Shown: positions 34,036 to 42,685, counted from the stretch's first letter. The stretch: DNA of 64,000 bases from Rhizobium sp. S152 (GCF_030380735.1 NZ_JAUDRZ010000002.1:124001-188000), one strand, 5' to 3'. Notes: a model not told the origin generated them from the letters alone. A program made the numbers and translations.

Positions 34036-34742
34036 GAGGCTGCGCTCCGTCGTTGGGTGATAAGGCGCAAAGCAGCCGGTATTGGTTCTATAACCGGAAT
34101 GCCAATCCTCTCCGACAGGTCCCGTGCGGCGTCCGCCAGCGGTCCACCGCCGACCACGATCGCTTGTGCTCCGTCCTCGTCTATGGCGCGGCGCGCCGTC
34201 GCCTCGAGCGCGTCGAGCAGACCGCGTGCATCGGCCATCGTGCGGAACACATCGCCTTCGGTGATGCGCACCGACAGCAAGCTATCCCCGTGACCATAGT
34301 GTTCGGCTCGTTTGCGGATGGCGGATGCCAGATGCGGCGTGGTGGTCACCACCGAAAAAGGCCGGGCGTTCAGCGCCGCCTCCCTCATGGCCGCCTCGGC
34401 GATGCCAACCACGTCGCAGCCCGCGATCGCACGCGCCGCCGCGAGGCCGGGATCGCCGAAAGCCGCGATGATAATCCCGTCCGGTTTAGGCTCGCCCAGT
34501 GCGGCAACAGACAAGCGAATGCCATCCGCGGCAATGGCCAGCTCTGTCTCGTTGGTGATCAGGGATGGGCCAACGGCTGCGGTCAGTCCCGCTATGTCAA
34601 CGTTGGCATCGGCCGACTGCCGGGCGATCCGCACCATCATGTCCGTGGTGGCGGAACTTGTATTGGGGTTCAATAGCAGCAAACGAAGCCTCTCGATGCC
34701 GCCAGGGGCGACAGCATCGTCGGCAAGCACGGCGCTGGGCAT
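34032..34742 (-). CDS. Asp/Glu/hydantoin racemase-family protein lacking both catalytic cysteines
   Basis: A 236-residue cytoplasmic protein of the Asp/Glu/hydantoin racemase fold. It opens RLLLLNPNTSSATTD, the family start. In hydantoin and aspartate racemases two cysteines do proton transfer, in C-F-G-D-P-G and G-C-A-G. Here the first motif reads AAFGDPGL with Ala94, and the second VGGGPLAD with Gly199 where Cys is expected. The rest of the pocket (NTS, ETE near 65-67, IEPIPAALRL) is conserved. So ordinary racemase chemistry is unlikely and it may be a lyase, isomerase or ligand-sensing protein. Start ATG 34742 is chosen; TTG 34751 overlapping the upstream stop is possible. Confidence 0.85.
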   Translation of the reverse strand: MPSAVLADDAVAPGGIERLRLLLLNPNTSSATTDMMVRIARQSADANVDIAGLTAAVGPSLITNETELAIAADGIRLSVAALGEPKPDGIIIAAFGDPGLAAARAIAGCDVVGIAEAAMREAALNARPFSVVTTTPHLASAIRKRAEHYGHGDSLLSVRITEGDVFRTMADARGLLDALEATARRAIDEDGAQAIVVGGGPLADAARDLSERIGIPVIEPIPAALRLITQRRSAAS

Positions 34743-34747
34743 GGCAA

Positions 34748-35767
34748 TCAAGCCTCAAGGCCGAGGAGGCGAGCAGGGTTGCGCTTGATCAGCGTCTCTA
34801 TCTCGTCGACGGTAAATTCGAGATCCAGCAAAGCGCTGACGATCAGCCGCATTCCTTCCACCGGCGTCGGTGACGAGCGGATGCCATAATCCGTTCCCAG
34901 CACGATGTTGTCGAGGCCGATTTCCTTGAGCTGCCGCGCCCAGGGGCCAACGCCGTTGAATTGCGGTGCATTCGCAATGCCGGCGATCTCGTCGGCATAT
35001 TCCCGCTCGACATAGTAATTGGTACGCGGCAACCCGCGGTGGAACAGCCAATCCGATGCCGCCCCTTCCAGATAAAAGCCGCGCGACACGAGGTTCTTCT
35101 GCTGTTCCATGGTGAGCAAGGCGCGTGCCGGGTGCGCCACGATCAGCTTGGCAATGCCGAATTTTTCGGCGAGATCGGCCAGGCGCATCACTTCCGCCGG
35201 CGAGACGTGCCCGGTATTGACGAAGACATCGGGACGTTCGGCAAGCAGGCCGAGGATCTCTTCAAGCTCTCCGGGGATCGGATCATCGAGGGGGATGCGG
35301 ATGGCCCGTGTCAGCTCTTCCTGCGCAAATTTCGGATAGAGATCCTTGAATTTCATCGGCTTGCCGTCGATGAGCGCGCCCTCGTTGCTGGCCATGTGAT
35401 AGGTGCAATGAGCACCGAAATGCACGAATTTCGCGCCGGCGCCATAATTCAGCGCCGTCTTCACCGCACGAGGATTCATGCCCCCCTGCACCGACGTCAG
35501 GATGATGCCTCCGTAGATGTCGATGCCCTTGACCACGCGACTGGCAAGCCATGCCGTCCCAGCGCTGTTGCCGAGCGTGTGGTCGTAGAAAACAACGGCC
35601 CGCATGCCGGCGGCCTTTGCCTGTTCGGCAATCTGAAACGGATCGACGCGGCCGGGACACGATTTCAGCCAGGGACCACTATGGATATGTGTGTCGATCG
35701 AGCCAACCAGCAGCTCATCGGGAAGCTCCATGGAGCGGTTGTAGAATGTCTCTCCTGATATCGTCAT
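34748..35767 (-). CDS. DUF6282 / amidohydrolase-superfamily metal-dependent hydrolase-like protein
   Basis: A 339-residue protein of the TIM-barrel amidohydrolase type, resembling proteins labelled DUF6282. Metal-binding motifs are visible: His27 and His29 in DTHIHSGPW, FGAHCTYH near residue 118, VNTGHVSP near 184, and IVAHPAR near 210. The C-terminal GLDNIVLGTDYGIRSSP carries the usual Asp of the barrel end. No reaction is assigned for this family to my knowledge. It is first in the leftward operon, probably with racemase-like and importer genes after it, so it likely acts on the imported compound or its first product. The ATG at 35767 is preferred to one 36 bp upstream. Confidence 0.85.
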   Translation of the reverse strand: MTISGETFYNRSMELPDELLVGSIDTHIHSGPWLKSCPGRVDPFQIAEQAKAAGMRAVVFYDHTLGNSAGTAWLASRVVKGIDIYGGIILTSVQGGMNPRAVKTALNYGAGAKFVHFGAHCTYHMASNEGALIDGKPMKFKDLYPKFAQEELTRAIRIPLDDPIPGELEEILGLLAERPDVFVNTGHVSPAEVMRLADLAEKFGIAKLIVAHPARALLTMEQQKNLVSRGFYLEGAASDWLFHRGLPRTNYYVEREYADEIAGIANAPQFNGVGPWARQLKEIGLDNIVLGTDYGIRSSPTPVEGMRLIVSALLDLEFTVDEIETLIKRNPARLLGLEA

Positions 35768-35846
35768 GTCACATCCGTTTTGCACCGAGCCCGGCAGCTG
35801 CAAGGCTTGGATTTGTAAGAAAGTTGAATTTCATTGGTTGGCAAAT

Positions 35847-35860
35847 GTAATCACGATTTC
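35847..35860. promoter_or_regulatory. Operator-like palindrome, copy 1
   Basis: The sequence gtaatcacgatttc matches the reverse complement of copy 3 at 13 of 14 positions. It lies 80 bp upstream of the DUF6282 start and could control the leftward operon. Confidence 0.55.
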
Positions 35861-35887
35861 ATGCGACGCGCAACTGCACGCCACCAA

Positions 35888-35901
35888 GAAATGCACATTT
35901 C
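35888..35901. promoter_or_regulatory. Operator-like palindrome, copy 2
   Basis: The sequence gaaatgcacatttc has perfect 6-bp arms around ca. It is 41 bp right of copy 1, roughly four helical turns, so two dimers could sit on the same DNA face. Confidence 0.6.
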
Positions 35902-35977
35902 TCATTCGAAAAAATTATTGACCATAAAATAAGCAGATACGATGATATTTCGCCTATTTTAATGATGTAATGCATGA

Positions 35978-35994
35978 TTTTTAATCGTTAAAAA
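35978..35994. promoter_or_regulatory. 17-bp palindrome at the centre of the divergent region
   Basis: Perfect 7-bp arms tttttaa and ttaaaaa flank tcg. The AT-rich palindrome lies between the two operator pairs, possibly a second regulator's site or an intrinsic promoter element. Confidence 0.4.
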
Positions 35995-36035
35995 TAAATG
36001 ATGATAAAAGTCGCATTTTCAATTGATGTTCTTAT

Positions 36036-36049
36036 GAAATCGTGATTTC
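36036..36049. promoter_or_regulatory. Operator-like palindrome, copy 3
   Basis: The sequence gaaatcgtgatttc has perfect 6-bp arms around gt and lies 90 bp before the ATPase start (36139). Confidence 0.6.
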
Positions 36050-36064
36050 TCTTTTTCTTCCGAT

Positions 36065-36078
36065 GAAATGATCATTTC
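36065..36078. promoter_or_regulatory. Operator-like palindrome, copy 4
   Basis: The sequence gaaatgatcatttc is a perfect 14-bp palindrome, 29 bp after copy 3 and 61 bp before the ATPase start. The candidate binder is the RpiR regulator encoded at 41757-42638. Confidence 0.6.
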
Positions 36079-36138
36079 TCTTCCAGATCCAAGCTGGAGA
36101 CAGGTCATCGGTCAGTTCGTATCTTTAGGAAAACGCAT

Positions 36139-37218
36139 ATGGCCAGCCTTGAGCTTCATGGTGTCATCAAGGATTTCGCACAGCAAAGGATATTGAAGGG
36201 CATCAACTTCAAGATCCGCGACGGCGAATTTCTAAGCCTGGTCGGCCCCTCGGGTTGCGGAAAATCCACGCTTCTCCGCATGATCGCGGGCCTCGACACG
36301 ATCAGTGACGGTGAAATCGAAATCGGCGGAACGGTCGTTAATGGACTGGCTGCCAAGGATCGCGATATTGCGATGGTGTTCCAGAACTATGCGCTTTATC
36401 CGCATATGACGGTCCGTGAGAACATGGCATTTGCCCTGGAGATGCGCGGCGAAAGCAGAGCAACGATTGATGAACGTGTCCGCGAGGCGTCACGTATCCT
36501 CGGGCTTGAGCACCTTCTCGAGCGACTTCCGCGCCAGCTTTCCGGTGGACAGCAGCAGCGCGTCGCCATGGGGCGGGCAATCGTGCGGCAGCCAAAGGTT
36601 TTTCTGTTTGACGAACCCCTGAGCAACCTCGATGCACAGCTCCGCGTCCAGATGCGTACCGAGATCAAGGACCTTCACGCCCGCCTTGGCGTCACGACGA
36701 TTTACGTGACGCACGACCAGATCGAGGCGATGACGATGGCCGATCGCATCGTGCTGATGCGCCAGGGTCTGGTCGAGCAGATCGGGCCACCGCTGGAACT
36801 CTACGATCGGCCCAACAACACGTTCGTCGCGACGTTCATCGGTTCGCCGTCCATGAATCTGCTGGACGGAGAGATTGTGTGTGACGACGTCACGCGCTTC
36901 AAGTTCGCGGATGGCCAGGCTCTAGATATATCCGGCTACGGAACCGGAGTTAAGGCGGGCGCGGTGCGGCTTGGCATTCGTCCCGAGCATATCGCGATCG
37001 ACGGTAACGGGATTAAGGCAAGGGCCATCGTCGTCGAGCCGACCGGCTCCGAAACACATGTTACCGTCGAGCTGGCGGGCCAACGTCTGGCACTGATCGT
37101 CAAGGACCGCCTGTCGATCAGCAGGGGCGAGGAGATAGGGCTGTCGATGCCAGTCTCCAGATGCCACCTTTTTGATGCAGGCACGCAGGCGCGCATCGAT
37201 CGCCAACCAATCCATTGA
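36139..37218 (+). CDS. Sugar ABC transporter ATP-binding protein, UgpC/MalK type
   Basis: A 359-residue cytoplasmic ATPase for a CUT1 importer. Walker A is GPSGCGKST (residues 36-44), the Q-loop [12 protein letters not shown], the signature [15 protein letters not shown], Walker [17 protein letters not shown], the H-loop [11 protein letters not shown]. The C-terminal TOBE/regulatory domain begins after residue 235 ([26 protein letters not shown]). It is the first gene, ahead of the binding protein, which is an unusual order for CUT1 operons. Because two other importers in the window lack an ATPase, this or the copy at 60630 could serve several of them. Confidence 0.94.
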   Translation: MASLELHGVIKDFAQQRILKGINFKIRDGEFLSLVGPSGCGKSTLLRMIAGLDTISDGEIEIGGTVVNGLAAKDRDIAMVFQNYALYPHMTVRENMAFALEMRGESRATIDERVREASRILGLEHLLERLPRQLSGGQQQRVAMGRAIVRQPKVFLFDEPLSNLDAQLRVQMRTEIKDLHARLGVTTIYVTHDQIEAMTMADRIVLMRQGLVEQIGPPLELYDRPNNTFVATFIGSPSMNLLDGEIVCDDVTRFKFADGQALDISGYGTGVKAGAVRLGIRPEHIAIDGNGIKARAIVVEPTGSETHVTVELAGQRLALIVKDRLSISRGEEIGLSMPVSRCHLFDAGTQARIDRQPIH

Positions 37219-37284
37219 TTCACACGTCTTTCCTTTCGTGATCCACGACGTTCAAACTGCCACTCCAAGCTTCAGGACAACGCC

Positions 37285-38727
37285 ATGACATCTTCAAAGA
37301 CGCCGACCTTCAACGCATCTCTTACCCGTCGCCGCTTGCTGCAAGGCGCTGCCCAGATATCCGCAGGCATCGCGATGGTTCCGTTCATGGGAGTTCTCTC
37401 GGCAGTGGCGAGCCCCGGCAGCAACGTTGGGAAATACAAGCTCGATCTCGGCGGCTATATCGGCCCGGAGTTGACGGAGGACACGGTTCAGCTGCGCTTC
37501 ATGCACCAGGACTATCCGCCGGCCGTCAATGACTTCTTGGGAACGCTCTACAAGAAATTCAGCGCGGCCTATCCGAACATCACGATCGCGGAGGAGCGCG
37601 TGCCTTATGGTGACCTGCCGACCAAGGCACAGGTCTATATTTCGTCCGGCGATGCACCCGACCTGATGATGGGGCGCAGTGACTTTGCCGCAGCTTATGG
37701 CGCAGGCGAGATCGCCGCGCCATTGCAGACATTCTTTTCACCGGACTTCCAGGCGGACATGTCGGCACCCTTGCGTGAATCGGCGACGATCGGCGGCAAT
37801 CTCGTGTGCATGCCGTGGGAGACGAACCCGGTGCTGATGTACTTCAACCGGGATATCTTCAAGAAACATGGTGTCCAGACGCCACCCGAAGTAACCGATG
37901 TCAAGGACGGCTGGACAATAGAGCAGTTCGAGGCGGCGCTTGCAGAGCTGACGCAAAAGATCAGGGCCGCCGGCGACACGCAAACCTATGCCCTGGCATC
38001 GTCGACATATGGCAATGGTGGCCCCGGCTCCAATTACACGCAGATGGAGAGCATGTGGATCCGGATGATGGGCGACAACAAGGCCGACCGGTCAAGCAGC
38101 GCCTACAAGACCTTCCAAGGCGTCTCCGACGATGGCCTGAGTGTTACCGGCTATATCGATACGCCGGAAGCGATCGCTGGGATGAAACGCTACCAGTCGT
38201 TTTTCCAGAAGGGCTTTGCGCCCACGGGTAACGTTTCCAATCAGTTCCTTGGCGGCGCGGCGGCGATCGATTTCGGTTCGATGATCGTCACATCCTACCT
38301 CCGCTCTCATCCCGACGCCTTCAACTGGGGTGCATCGCCGGTGCCGCATGGCAGCATCTATTATACGTCCTCGGTTTCGGATGCTCCCTTCGTCTGGTCC
38401 GGTTCCAGCCATCAGAACGAAGCGGCTGCCTTCCTCGCTTTCATGTGCAACGACGAAAACCGCATGGAGTTTCACAAGCTCTGGGGTTCGATGCCGGTTC
38501 GGGCCTCGTTGATCGCGGCCGCGCCGCTCTATCAGAGCGAACAGCCGAACAAGCTTGCCGTTTCGACCGCAGCAGCGAGCTTCGGCCCGCCGAAGACTGT
38601 CGGCTGGTTCGACTATTTCAATGCGATCAACCCGGCGGTCAAGGACATTGCCCTCGGAGCCGATCCCGAAAAGCGCATGCATGAAGCGGCACTCCAGATC
38701 GACGGCCTGCTGTCCAAATACAAGTAA
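37285..38727 (+). CDS. Sugar ABC transporter substrate-binding protein, family 1, Tat-exported
   Basis: A 480-residue periplasmic binding protein. The N terminus has a Tat signal, SLTRRRLLQGAAQIS, near residues 11-25, followed by a hydrophobic stretch and a cleavage region near VASPG. The mature protein shows LRFMHQDYPPAVNDFLGTLYKKFSAAYPNITI, CMPWETNPVLMYFNRDIFKKHGV and AAAFLAFMCNDENRMEFHKLWGSMPVR, all family 1 features. Tat export implies folding before export. A perfect 10-bp hairpin (38733-38757) separates it from the first permease. Confidence 0.92.
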   Translation: MTSSKTPTFNASLTRRRLLQGAAQISAGIAMVPFMGVLSAVASPGSNVGKYKLDLGGYIGPELTEDTVQLRFMHQDYPPAVNDFLGTLYKKFSAAYPNITIAEERVPYGDLPTKAQVYISSGDAPDLMMGRSDFAAAYGAGEIAAPLQTFFSPDFQADMSAPLRESATIGGNLVCMPWETNPVLMYFNRDIFKKHGVQTPPEVTDVKDGWTIEQFEAALAELTQKIRAAGDTQTYALASSTYGNGGPGSNYTQMESMWIRMMGDNKADRSSSAYKTFQGVSDDGLSVTGYIDTPEAIAGMKRYQSFFQKGFAPTGNVSNQFLGGAAAIDFGSMIVTSYLRSHPDAFNWGASPVPHGSIYYTSSVSDAPFVWSGSSHQNEAAAFLAFMCNDENRMEFHKLWGSMPVRASLIAAAPLYQSEQPNKLAVSTAAASFGPPKTVGWFDYFNAINPAVKDIALGADPEKRMHEAALQIDGLLSKYK

Positions 38728-38732
38728 TCCCC

Positions 38733-38757
38733 AGCGCCGCGCAGATCGCGCGGCGCT
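38733..38757. promoter_or_regulatory. Strong hairpin between binding-protein and permease genes
   Basis: Arms agcgccgcgc (38733-38742) and gcgcggcgct (38748-38757) pair perfectly over 10 bp around agatc, 5 bp after the binding-protein stop. No T-run follows. It sits at the same place in the operon as the hairpins at 13126 and 54134. Confidence 0.7.
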
Positions 38758-38780
38758 CCATTCTGTATCGAGGTAACGGC

Positions 38781-39716
38781 ATGCGCCGGATCAATGTGAA
38801 AACCGTGATGTGGCAATTAACCGGGGCTGGGGATCCCACCCGCCGGGGCGAACCATTGTTTGGGATCGCGATGATCTTCCCGGCGGTATGCGGTCTCGCT
38901 CTTTTCCAGTTTCTGCCGATGTTGTCGGCGGCGGTCAGCAGTGTCCGCCGTTTCAATCCCTTTACAAAGCGCGCCACCGGCTGGGCGGGCATCGACAATT
39001 TTTCCGCCGTGCTTTCCGATCCCAGCTTCCATTCGGCAATGCTTGTAACGGTTGCCTATGTCATTCTCAGCCTACTGCTCATGCTGCCGTTGTCGCTTGG
39101 TCTTGCAATGCTGCTCGACCGCCGGGTGCCAGGAACATTCCTGGCTCGCGCGGCGGTGCTCGGCGCGCTTGCAGCCTCGGAATCCGTCAGCGCCCTGATC
39201 TGGAACCAGATGTATCTCCCAAACAACGGGCTGTTTTCAGCGATCCTCAATGCCATCGGCTTGTCGGGGCAACCCTTTCTCACGAGCGCCTGGCAGAGCA
39301 TTCCCTCGATCATTGCGATTTCGGCCTGGAAGGATATCGGTTTGCCGATGCTGATCTTCCTGGGCGGGTTGCAGGCCATTCCACCGCACCTCTACGAGGC
39401 GGCGGCCATCGACGGTGCCTCTCCGTGGCCGACCTTTCGGCGCATAACGCTGCCGATGCTGCAGCCGAGCCTCATCCTTGCGTCTTTCATGATCACCGTC
39501 GGTGCGGTCCGGCTGTTCACGCCGATCTATCTGCTCACCGAGGGCGGTCCAAACGGTGCGACGACGAATATAGCTTACTACGCCTATGTGCAGAATTTTC
39601 ATTTCAGTTCGCCGGGTCATGCCTCTGCAAGCGTCATCGTCATGCTCATCGTGCTGGCTTTGATCGGAGGTGCGCAAGTCGTCCTCCTTCGCAGCAAAAA
39701 GAGGATCGCACCATGA
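38781..39716 (+). CDS. Sugar ABC transporter permease, MalF/UgpA type
   Basis: A 311-residue inner-membrane permease. A short basic N terminus is followed by the first helix (AMIFPAVCGLALFQFLPMLSAAVSSV, near residues 30-55), SVRRFNPF and GWAGIDNFSAVL. The EAA loop is LYEAAAIDGASPWPTFRRITLPML near 205-228 and the ending QVVLLRSKKRIAP is typical. It overlaps the second permease by 4 bp. Confidence 0.92.
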   Translation: MRRINVKTVMWQLTGAGDPTRRGEPLFGIAMIFPAVCGLALFQFLPMLSAAVSSVRRFNPFTKRATGWAGIDNFSAVLSDPSFHSAMLVTVAYVILSLLLMLPLSLGLAMLLDRRVPGTFLARAAVLGALAASESVSALIWNQMYLPNNGLFSAILNAIGLSGQPFLTSAWQSIPSIIAISAWKDIGLPMLIFLGGLQAIPPHLYEAAAIDGASPWPTFRRITLPMLQPSLILASFMITVGAVRLFTPIYLLTEGGPNGATTNIAYYAYVQNFHFSSPGHASASVIVMLIVLALIGGAQVVLLRSKKRIAP

Positions 39717-40612
39717 CAACCGTTGACCGCCTCGCCAACCAAGAGCCGGGCAGACCCGGCCTGAAAGCGTCCCGGAACGCCGTCGATCGCTCCTCGACGT
39801 TGGCAGTCGCCGTGACGCTCGTCGTCGCTGCGATCTATGCATTTCCGATTGTCTGGGCGGCCCTGTCTTCCTTTAAGTCCACCGCCGACGTGCTGGCGCT
39901 GCGCTATCCTCTGACCTGGAAGACGTTCATCCCCGAGCGCTGGACGCTTGAGAATTATGCGATGATCTTCACGTCCTTCCATTTCCAGCGCAACCTCTAC
40001 AATACAGCGGTTGCCAGCTGCGGCCAGGTGGTGCTCGCCGTGATCACATCGACGCTTGCCGGCTACGCGTTTGCACGCCTGCGCTTCCCAGGACGTGATA
40101 TCCTGTTCGGCATGCTGCTGCTCACCTCCTTCGTCCCGCTGGAGGTCATTCTCGTGCCACTCTACAATGTCGTGTCCGGCATGGGCCTGGCATCCACCTA
40201 TCCGGCATTGTTCCTGCCGTTTTCGTGCAGTCCTTTCGGCATCTACCTGATGCGGCAGAGTTTCCGTTCGATTCCGCCGGCGCTTGACGATGCCGCGCGT
40301 GTGGACGGTGCCGGCACCTGGAAGATATTCTGGCGCATTGCCCTTCCTAACGTGAAGCCGGCACTCGCGACCTTGGTGCTTATCCAGTTCATCTGGTCCT
40401 GGAACAATTATCTCTGGCCGTTGGTCATCATGCAGAAACCGGAAATGCAGATTGCTCAGGTCGCGCTCACCGGCCTGAACGACAGCCAGAATTATCCGCT
40501 CGACGGACCGCTTTTCGCTGCCGTGAGTGTCGTAACTCTTCCGCTGGTTCTCCTCGCCATCACGCTGCAACGCTACTATGTGCGCGGCATGATGACGGCC
40601 GGGATCCGCTGA
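39713..40612 (+). CDS. Sugar ABC transporter permease, MalG/UgpE type
   Basis: A 299-residue inner-membrane permease coupled to the previous gene by ATGA. The first helix is near residues 30-50 (LAVAVTLVVAAIYAFPIVWAALSSFK), GYAFARLRFPGRDILFGMLLL is near 102-122, and the EAA loop is DDAARVDGAGTWKIFWRIALP near 189-210. It ends QRYYVRGMMTAGIR, normal for MalG proteins. The TIM-barrel gene follows 32 bp later. Confidence 0.93.
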   Translation: MTTVDRLANQEPGRPGLKASRNAVDRSSTLAVAVTLVVAAIYAFPIVWAALSSFKSTADVLALRYPLTWKTFIPERWTLENYAMIFTSFHFQRNLYNTAVASCGQVVLAVITSTLAGYAFARLRFPGRDILFGMLLLTSFVPLEVILVPLYNVVSGMGLASTYPALFLPFSCSPFGIYLMRQSFRSIPPALDDAARVDGAGTWKIFWRIALPNVKPALATLVLIQFIWSWNNYLWPLVIMQKPEMQIAQVALTGLNDSQNYPLDGPLFAAVSVVTLPLVLLAITLQRYYVRGMMTAGIR

Positions 40613-40644
40613 TGCGGCCGCAACCATTGAAAAGGAGACCAAAA

Positions 40645-41742
40645 GTGCGTGTCGGTACTGATGGCCTGAAACTTCCCGAAGCCGCAAAGCGCGGCCCGAT
40701 TGGTGCCTTGAAACTGGCGCACGACCTTGGCGCAGACGGATTGTTTTTCCGCTCGATGCTGGACCTGTCGCCAAGCCTTGATCGAGGCGCCCTGCGCGCG
40801 GTGCGCGAGCGCGCGGATGAGCTCGACATGTATCTCGAAGCCGGCGTTGGCAAGACCAATCCGTTTGCGATGCCGGAAGCGCCTGAACTTCGCGCCATCG
40901 GCGATGGCGACGTGCTGCTCGGATTTCGCCGCATGATGGAGGCCGCGGCCGAGATCGGCGTCTTCGAACTGTGGTCGGCGACCGCAAACCTGAAGCCGCA
41001 TTTTTTCGGGCGAATGGCCTACGACCGCTTCCGTACCGATGTCGACTGGGCCGATCAGCTGGCGGCAACGGAAAAGTTCCTGAAGAAACTTGCGCCGATC
41101 GCTCGCGACCTCGGCATCCATATCAACCTCGAAACGCACGAGGAAATCACGTCGTTCGAACTCGTGCGTCTGGTCGAAGCAGTAGGCCCGGACGTCACGG
41201 GTGTCGTGTTTGATACGCACAATGTCCTGCAGCGGATTGAGCATCCTGTCTGGGCCGCACGGCGCCTGGCGCCCTATGTCCGGCAGACGCATTTGAAGGA
41301 CGGCGTCGCGGCCTACGGGCCCGATGGTCTCGTCTCGCAGGTTCGCGACTTTGGAACCGGGATGATCGATTTTGCCGAGATCATCCCCATACTTGCATCG
41401 GAAAATCCGGTGCTCAACTTCTCGCTCGAAAACCAGGACATGAGAGACGGGCCCCTTATCGTTCATCCCGTGATCGAAATCGACAACGCCCACTTCCTGG
41501 CAGGTCATCCTGACCTGAGCGCGGAGGAGCACGAGGCGTTCATGGATCTTGTACGGTCTTTCGACGGGATGATCGCCCGCGGCCAGCGGCCCGGAATCGA
41601 AGGATTCGCAAAGGGACCATTCAACTTTGAAAACGTCTGCGCCAATATTCGCAGCGGGCTCTCACTGGTACGAGATATCCTCGTGGACGCTGGTTTGTCA
41701 CCTGTGATAACGCCGCTCGATGAACACGTTGCACGCGGTTGA
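40645..41742 (+). CDS. Sugar isomerase/epimerase-like TIM-barrel protein
   Basis: A 365-residue cytoplasmic protein of the xylose isomerase-like TIM-barrel superfamily (hydroxypyruvate isomerase, tagatose epimerase, IolE/IolI type). GTG is chosen as the start because GGAG lies 7 bp upstream; an ATG at 40612 overlapping the permease stop has no such site. Likely metal ligands are Glu163 in INLETHEE, Asp190 and His192 in VVFDTHNVL, His216 in QTHLKDG and Glu262 in FSLENQ, the standard four-ligand pattern. It is expected to isomerise or epimerise the sugar brought in by the operon's importer; the exact reaction cannot be read. Confidence 0.86.
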   Translation: MRVGTDGLKLPEAAKRGPIGALKLAHDLGADGLFFRSMLDLSPSLDRGALRAVRERADELDMYLEAGVGKTNPFAMPEAPELRAIGDGDVLLGFRRMMEAAAEIGVFELWSATANLKPHFFGRMAYDRFRTDVDWADQLAATEKFLKKLAPIARDLGIHINLETHEEITSFELVRLVEAVGPDVTGVVFDTHNVLQRIEHPVWAARRLAPYVRQTHLKDGVAAYGPDGLVSQVRDFGTGMIDFAEIIPILASENPVLNFSLENQDMRDGPLIVHPVIEIDNAHFLAGHPDLSAEEHEAFMDLVRSFDGMIARGQRPGIEGFAKGPFNFENVCANIRSGLSLVRDILVDAGLSPVITPLDEHVARG

Positions 41743-41756
41743 GGTGGGACTTAGAT

Positions 41757-42638
41757 TTGGCACAGGACAATCTGGAAATCGCAAGGGATCTTGGCGTGCA
41801 GCGTGAAAAATCCTTCCTCGCCCGCATCCGGGAGGCCTTGCCCGGCATGCACCGAGCGGAGCGCAAGCTTGGCGAGATGCTCTGTGATTTTCCGGGGGAA
41901 CTTGCCAGCTATTCCGCAGCAGAACTGGCGGCTCTGTCCGGCGTCTCGACGGCAACGGTCTCCCGCTTCGTCCGCAGGCTCGGATATGCCTCATACGAGG
42001 AAGCGAGGGTGAAAGCCCGCGAGGAGCGCGAGATCGGTTCCCGCCTCTATCTCGTCACGCCGGAAAGTTCAGAACCCGACCGACGCTTTCTGGATGTCCA
42101 CTTTGAGCACTACGCCCGTAGTCTGGAAAACACCGCGTCCGCGATCGATGACGAGACGATCGATGCCATTGTGGAAGCGATCCTGGCGGCGCGACGTGTC
42201 TGGACGATTGGCTTTCGAGCCAGCCACTCGTTCGCCACATACATGCGTTGGCAGCTGTTGCAGGTCATGGAATTCGTCGATGCCATACCCGGCGGCGGAC
42301 AAACGATGGGAGAACATATCGTCAGCTTCGCCGATGCCGATGTAGCGATCGTCTATGGTTTGCGGCGCCGTGTCGCCGAGACCGATGCGATCCTGGACGA
42401 GATAGCCCGCAAGGGAACGAAGATCGTTTACATTACGGATGAGGGAGCGCCTTTGCGCGCAGACGTGACTTGGCACTTGCGCTGCTCCACATCGTCGCCT
42501 GGACCGCTCTTCAATCATGTGCCGGTCATGGCTGTCAGCCATCTGTTGATTGATCAGGTCATTTCGCGGGCGGCTGCGAGAGGGCGGCTGCGTCTTCGAG
42601 AGATTGAGACGATCCACGACGCGTTGAATGAGGTTTAG
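41757..42638 (+). CDS. RpiR/MurR-family transcriptional regulator (HTH plus SIS domain)
   Basis: A 293-residue regulator. TTG at 41757 is chosen because GAGGTGGGA lies just upstream; a TTG at 41739 overlapping the previous stop is the alternative. Residues 20-95 form the RpiR helix-turn-helix (ERKLGEMLCDFPGELASYSAAELAALSG, then VSTATVSRFVRRLGY). The C-terminal SIS domain (about 125-265, with VWTIGFRASHSF) binds phosphosugars. It ends the importer operon and is the most likely ligand-responsive binder of the GAAAT-N4-ATTTC palindromes at 35847-36078. Confidence 0.92.
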   Translation: MAQDNLEIARDLGVQREKSFLARIREALPGMHRAERKLGEMLCDFPGELASYSAAELAALSGVSTATVSRFVRRLGYASYEEARVKAREEREIGSRLYLVTPESSEPDRRFLDVHFEHYARSLENTASAIDDETIDAIVEAILAARRVWTIGFRASHSFATYMRWQLLQVMEFVDAIPGGGQTMGEHIVSFADADVAIVYGLRRRVAETDAILDEIARKGTKIVYITDEGAPLRADVTWHLRCSTSSPGPLFNHVPVMAVSHLLIDQVISRAAARGRLRLREIETIHDALNEV

Positions 42639-42685
42639 TCAACGGAATCGAAAACAGCCATGCTGGAGTAACCTTGCGACTGACT

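Larger units (their letters stand above)
35768..36138. other. AT-rich divergent control region with repeated palindromes
   Basis: This 371-bp region separates two divergent operons and is far more AT-rich than its surroundings. It holds four near-identical GAAAT-N4-ATTTC-type palindromes (35847, 35888, 36036, 36065) and a 17-bp palindrome near the middle (35978-35994). No gene is supported. Confidence 0.85.

Noticed and set aside
40612-40644. ATG at 40612 as the start of the TIM-barrel protein
   Set aside because: It would overlap the permease stop without a ribosome site, whereas GTG 40645 has GGAG at ideal spacing and begins at the barrel's first strand.
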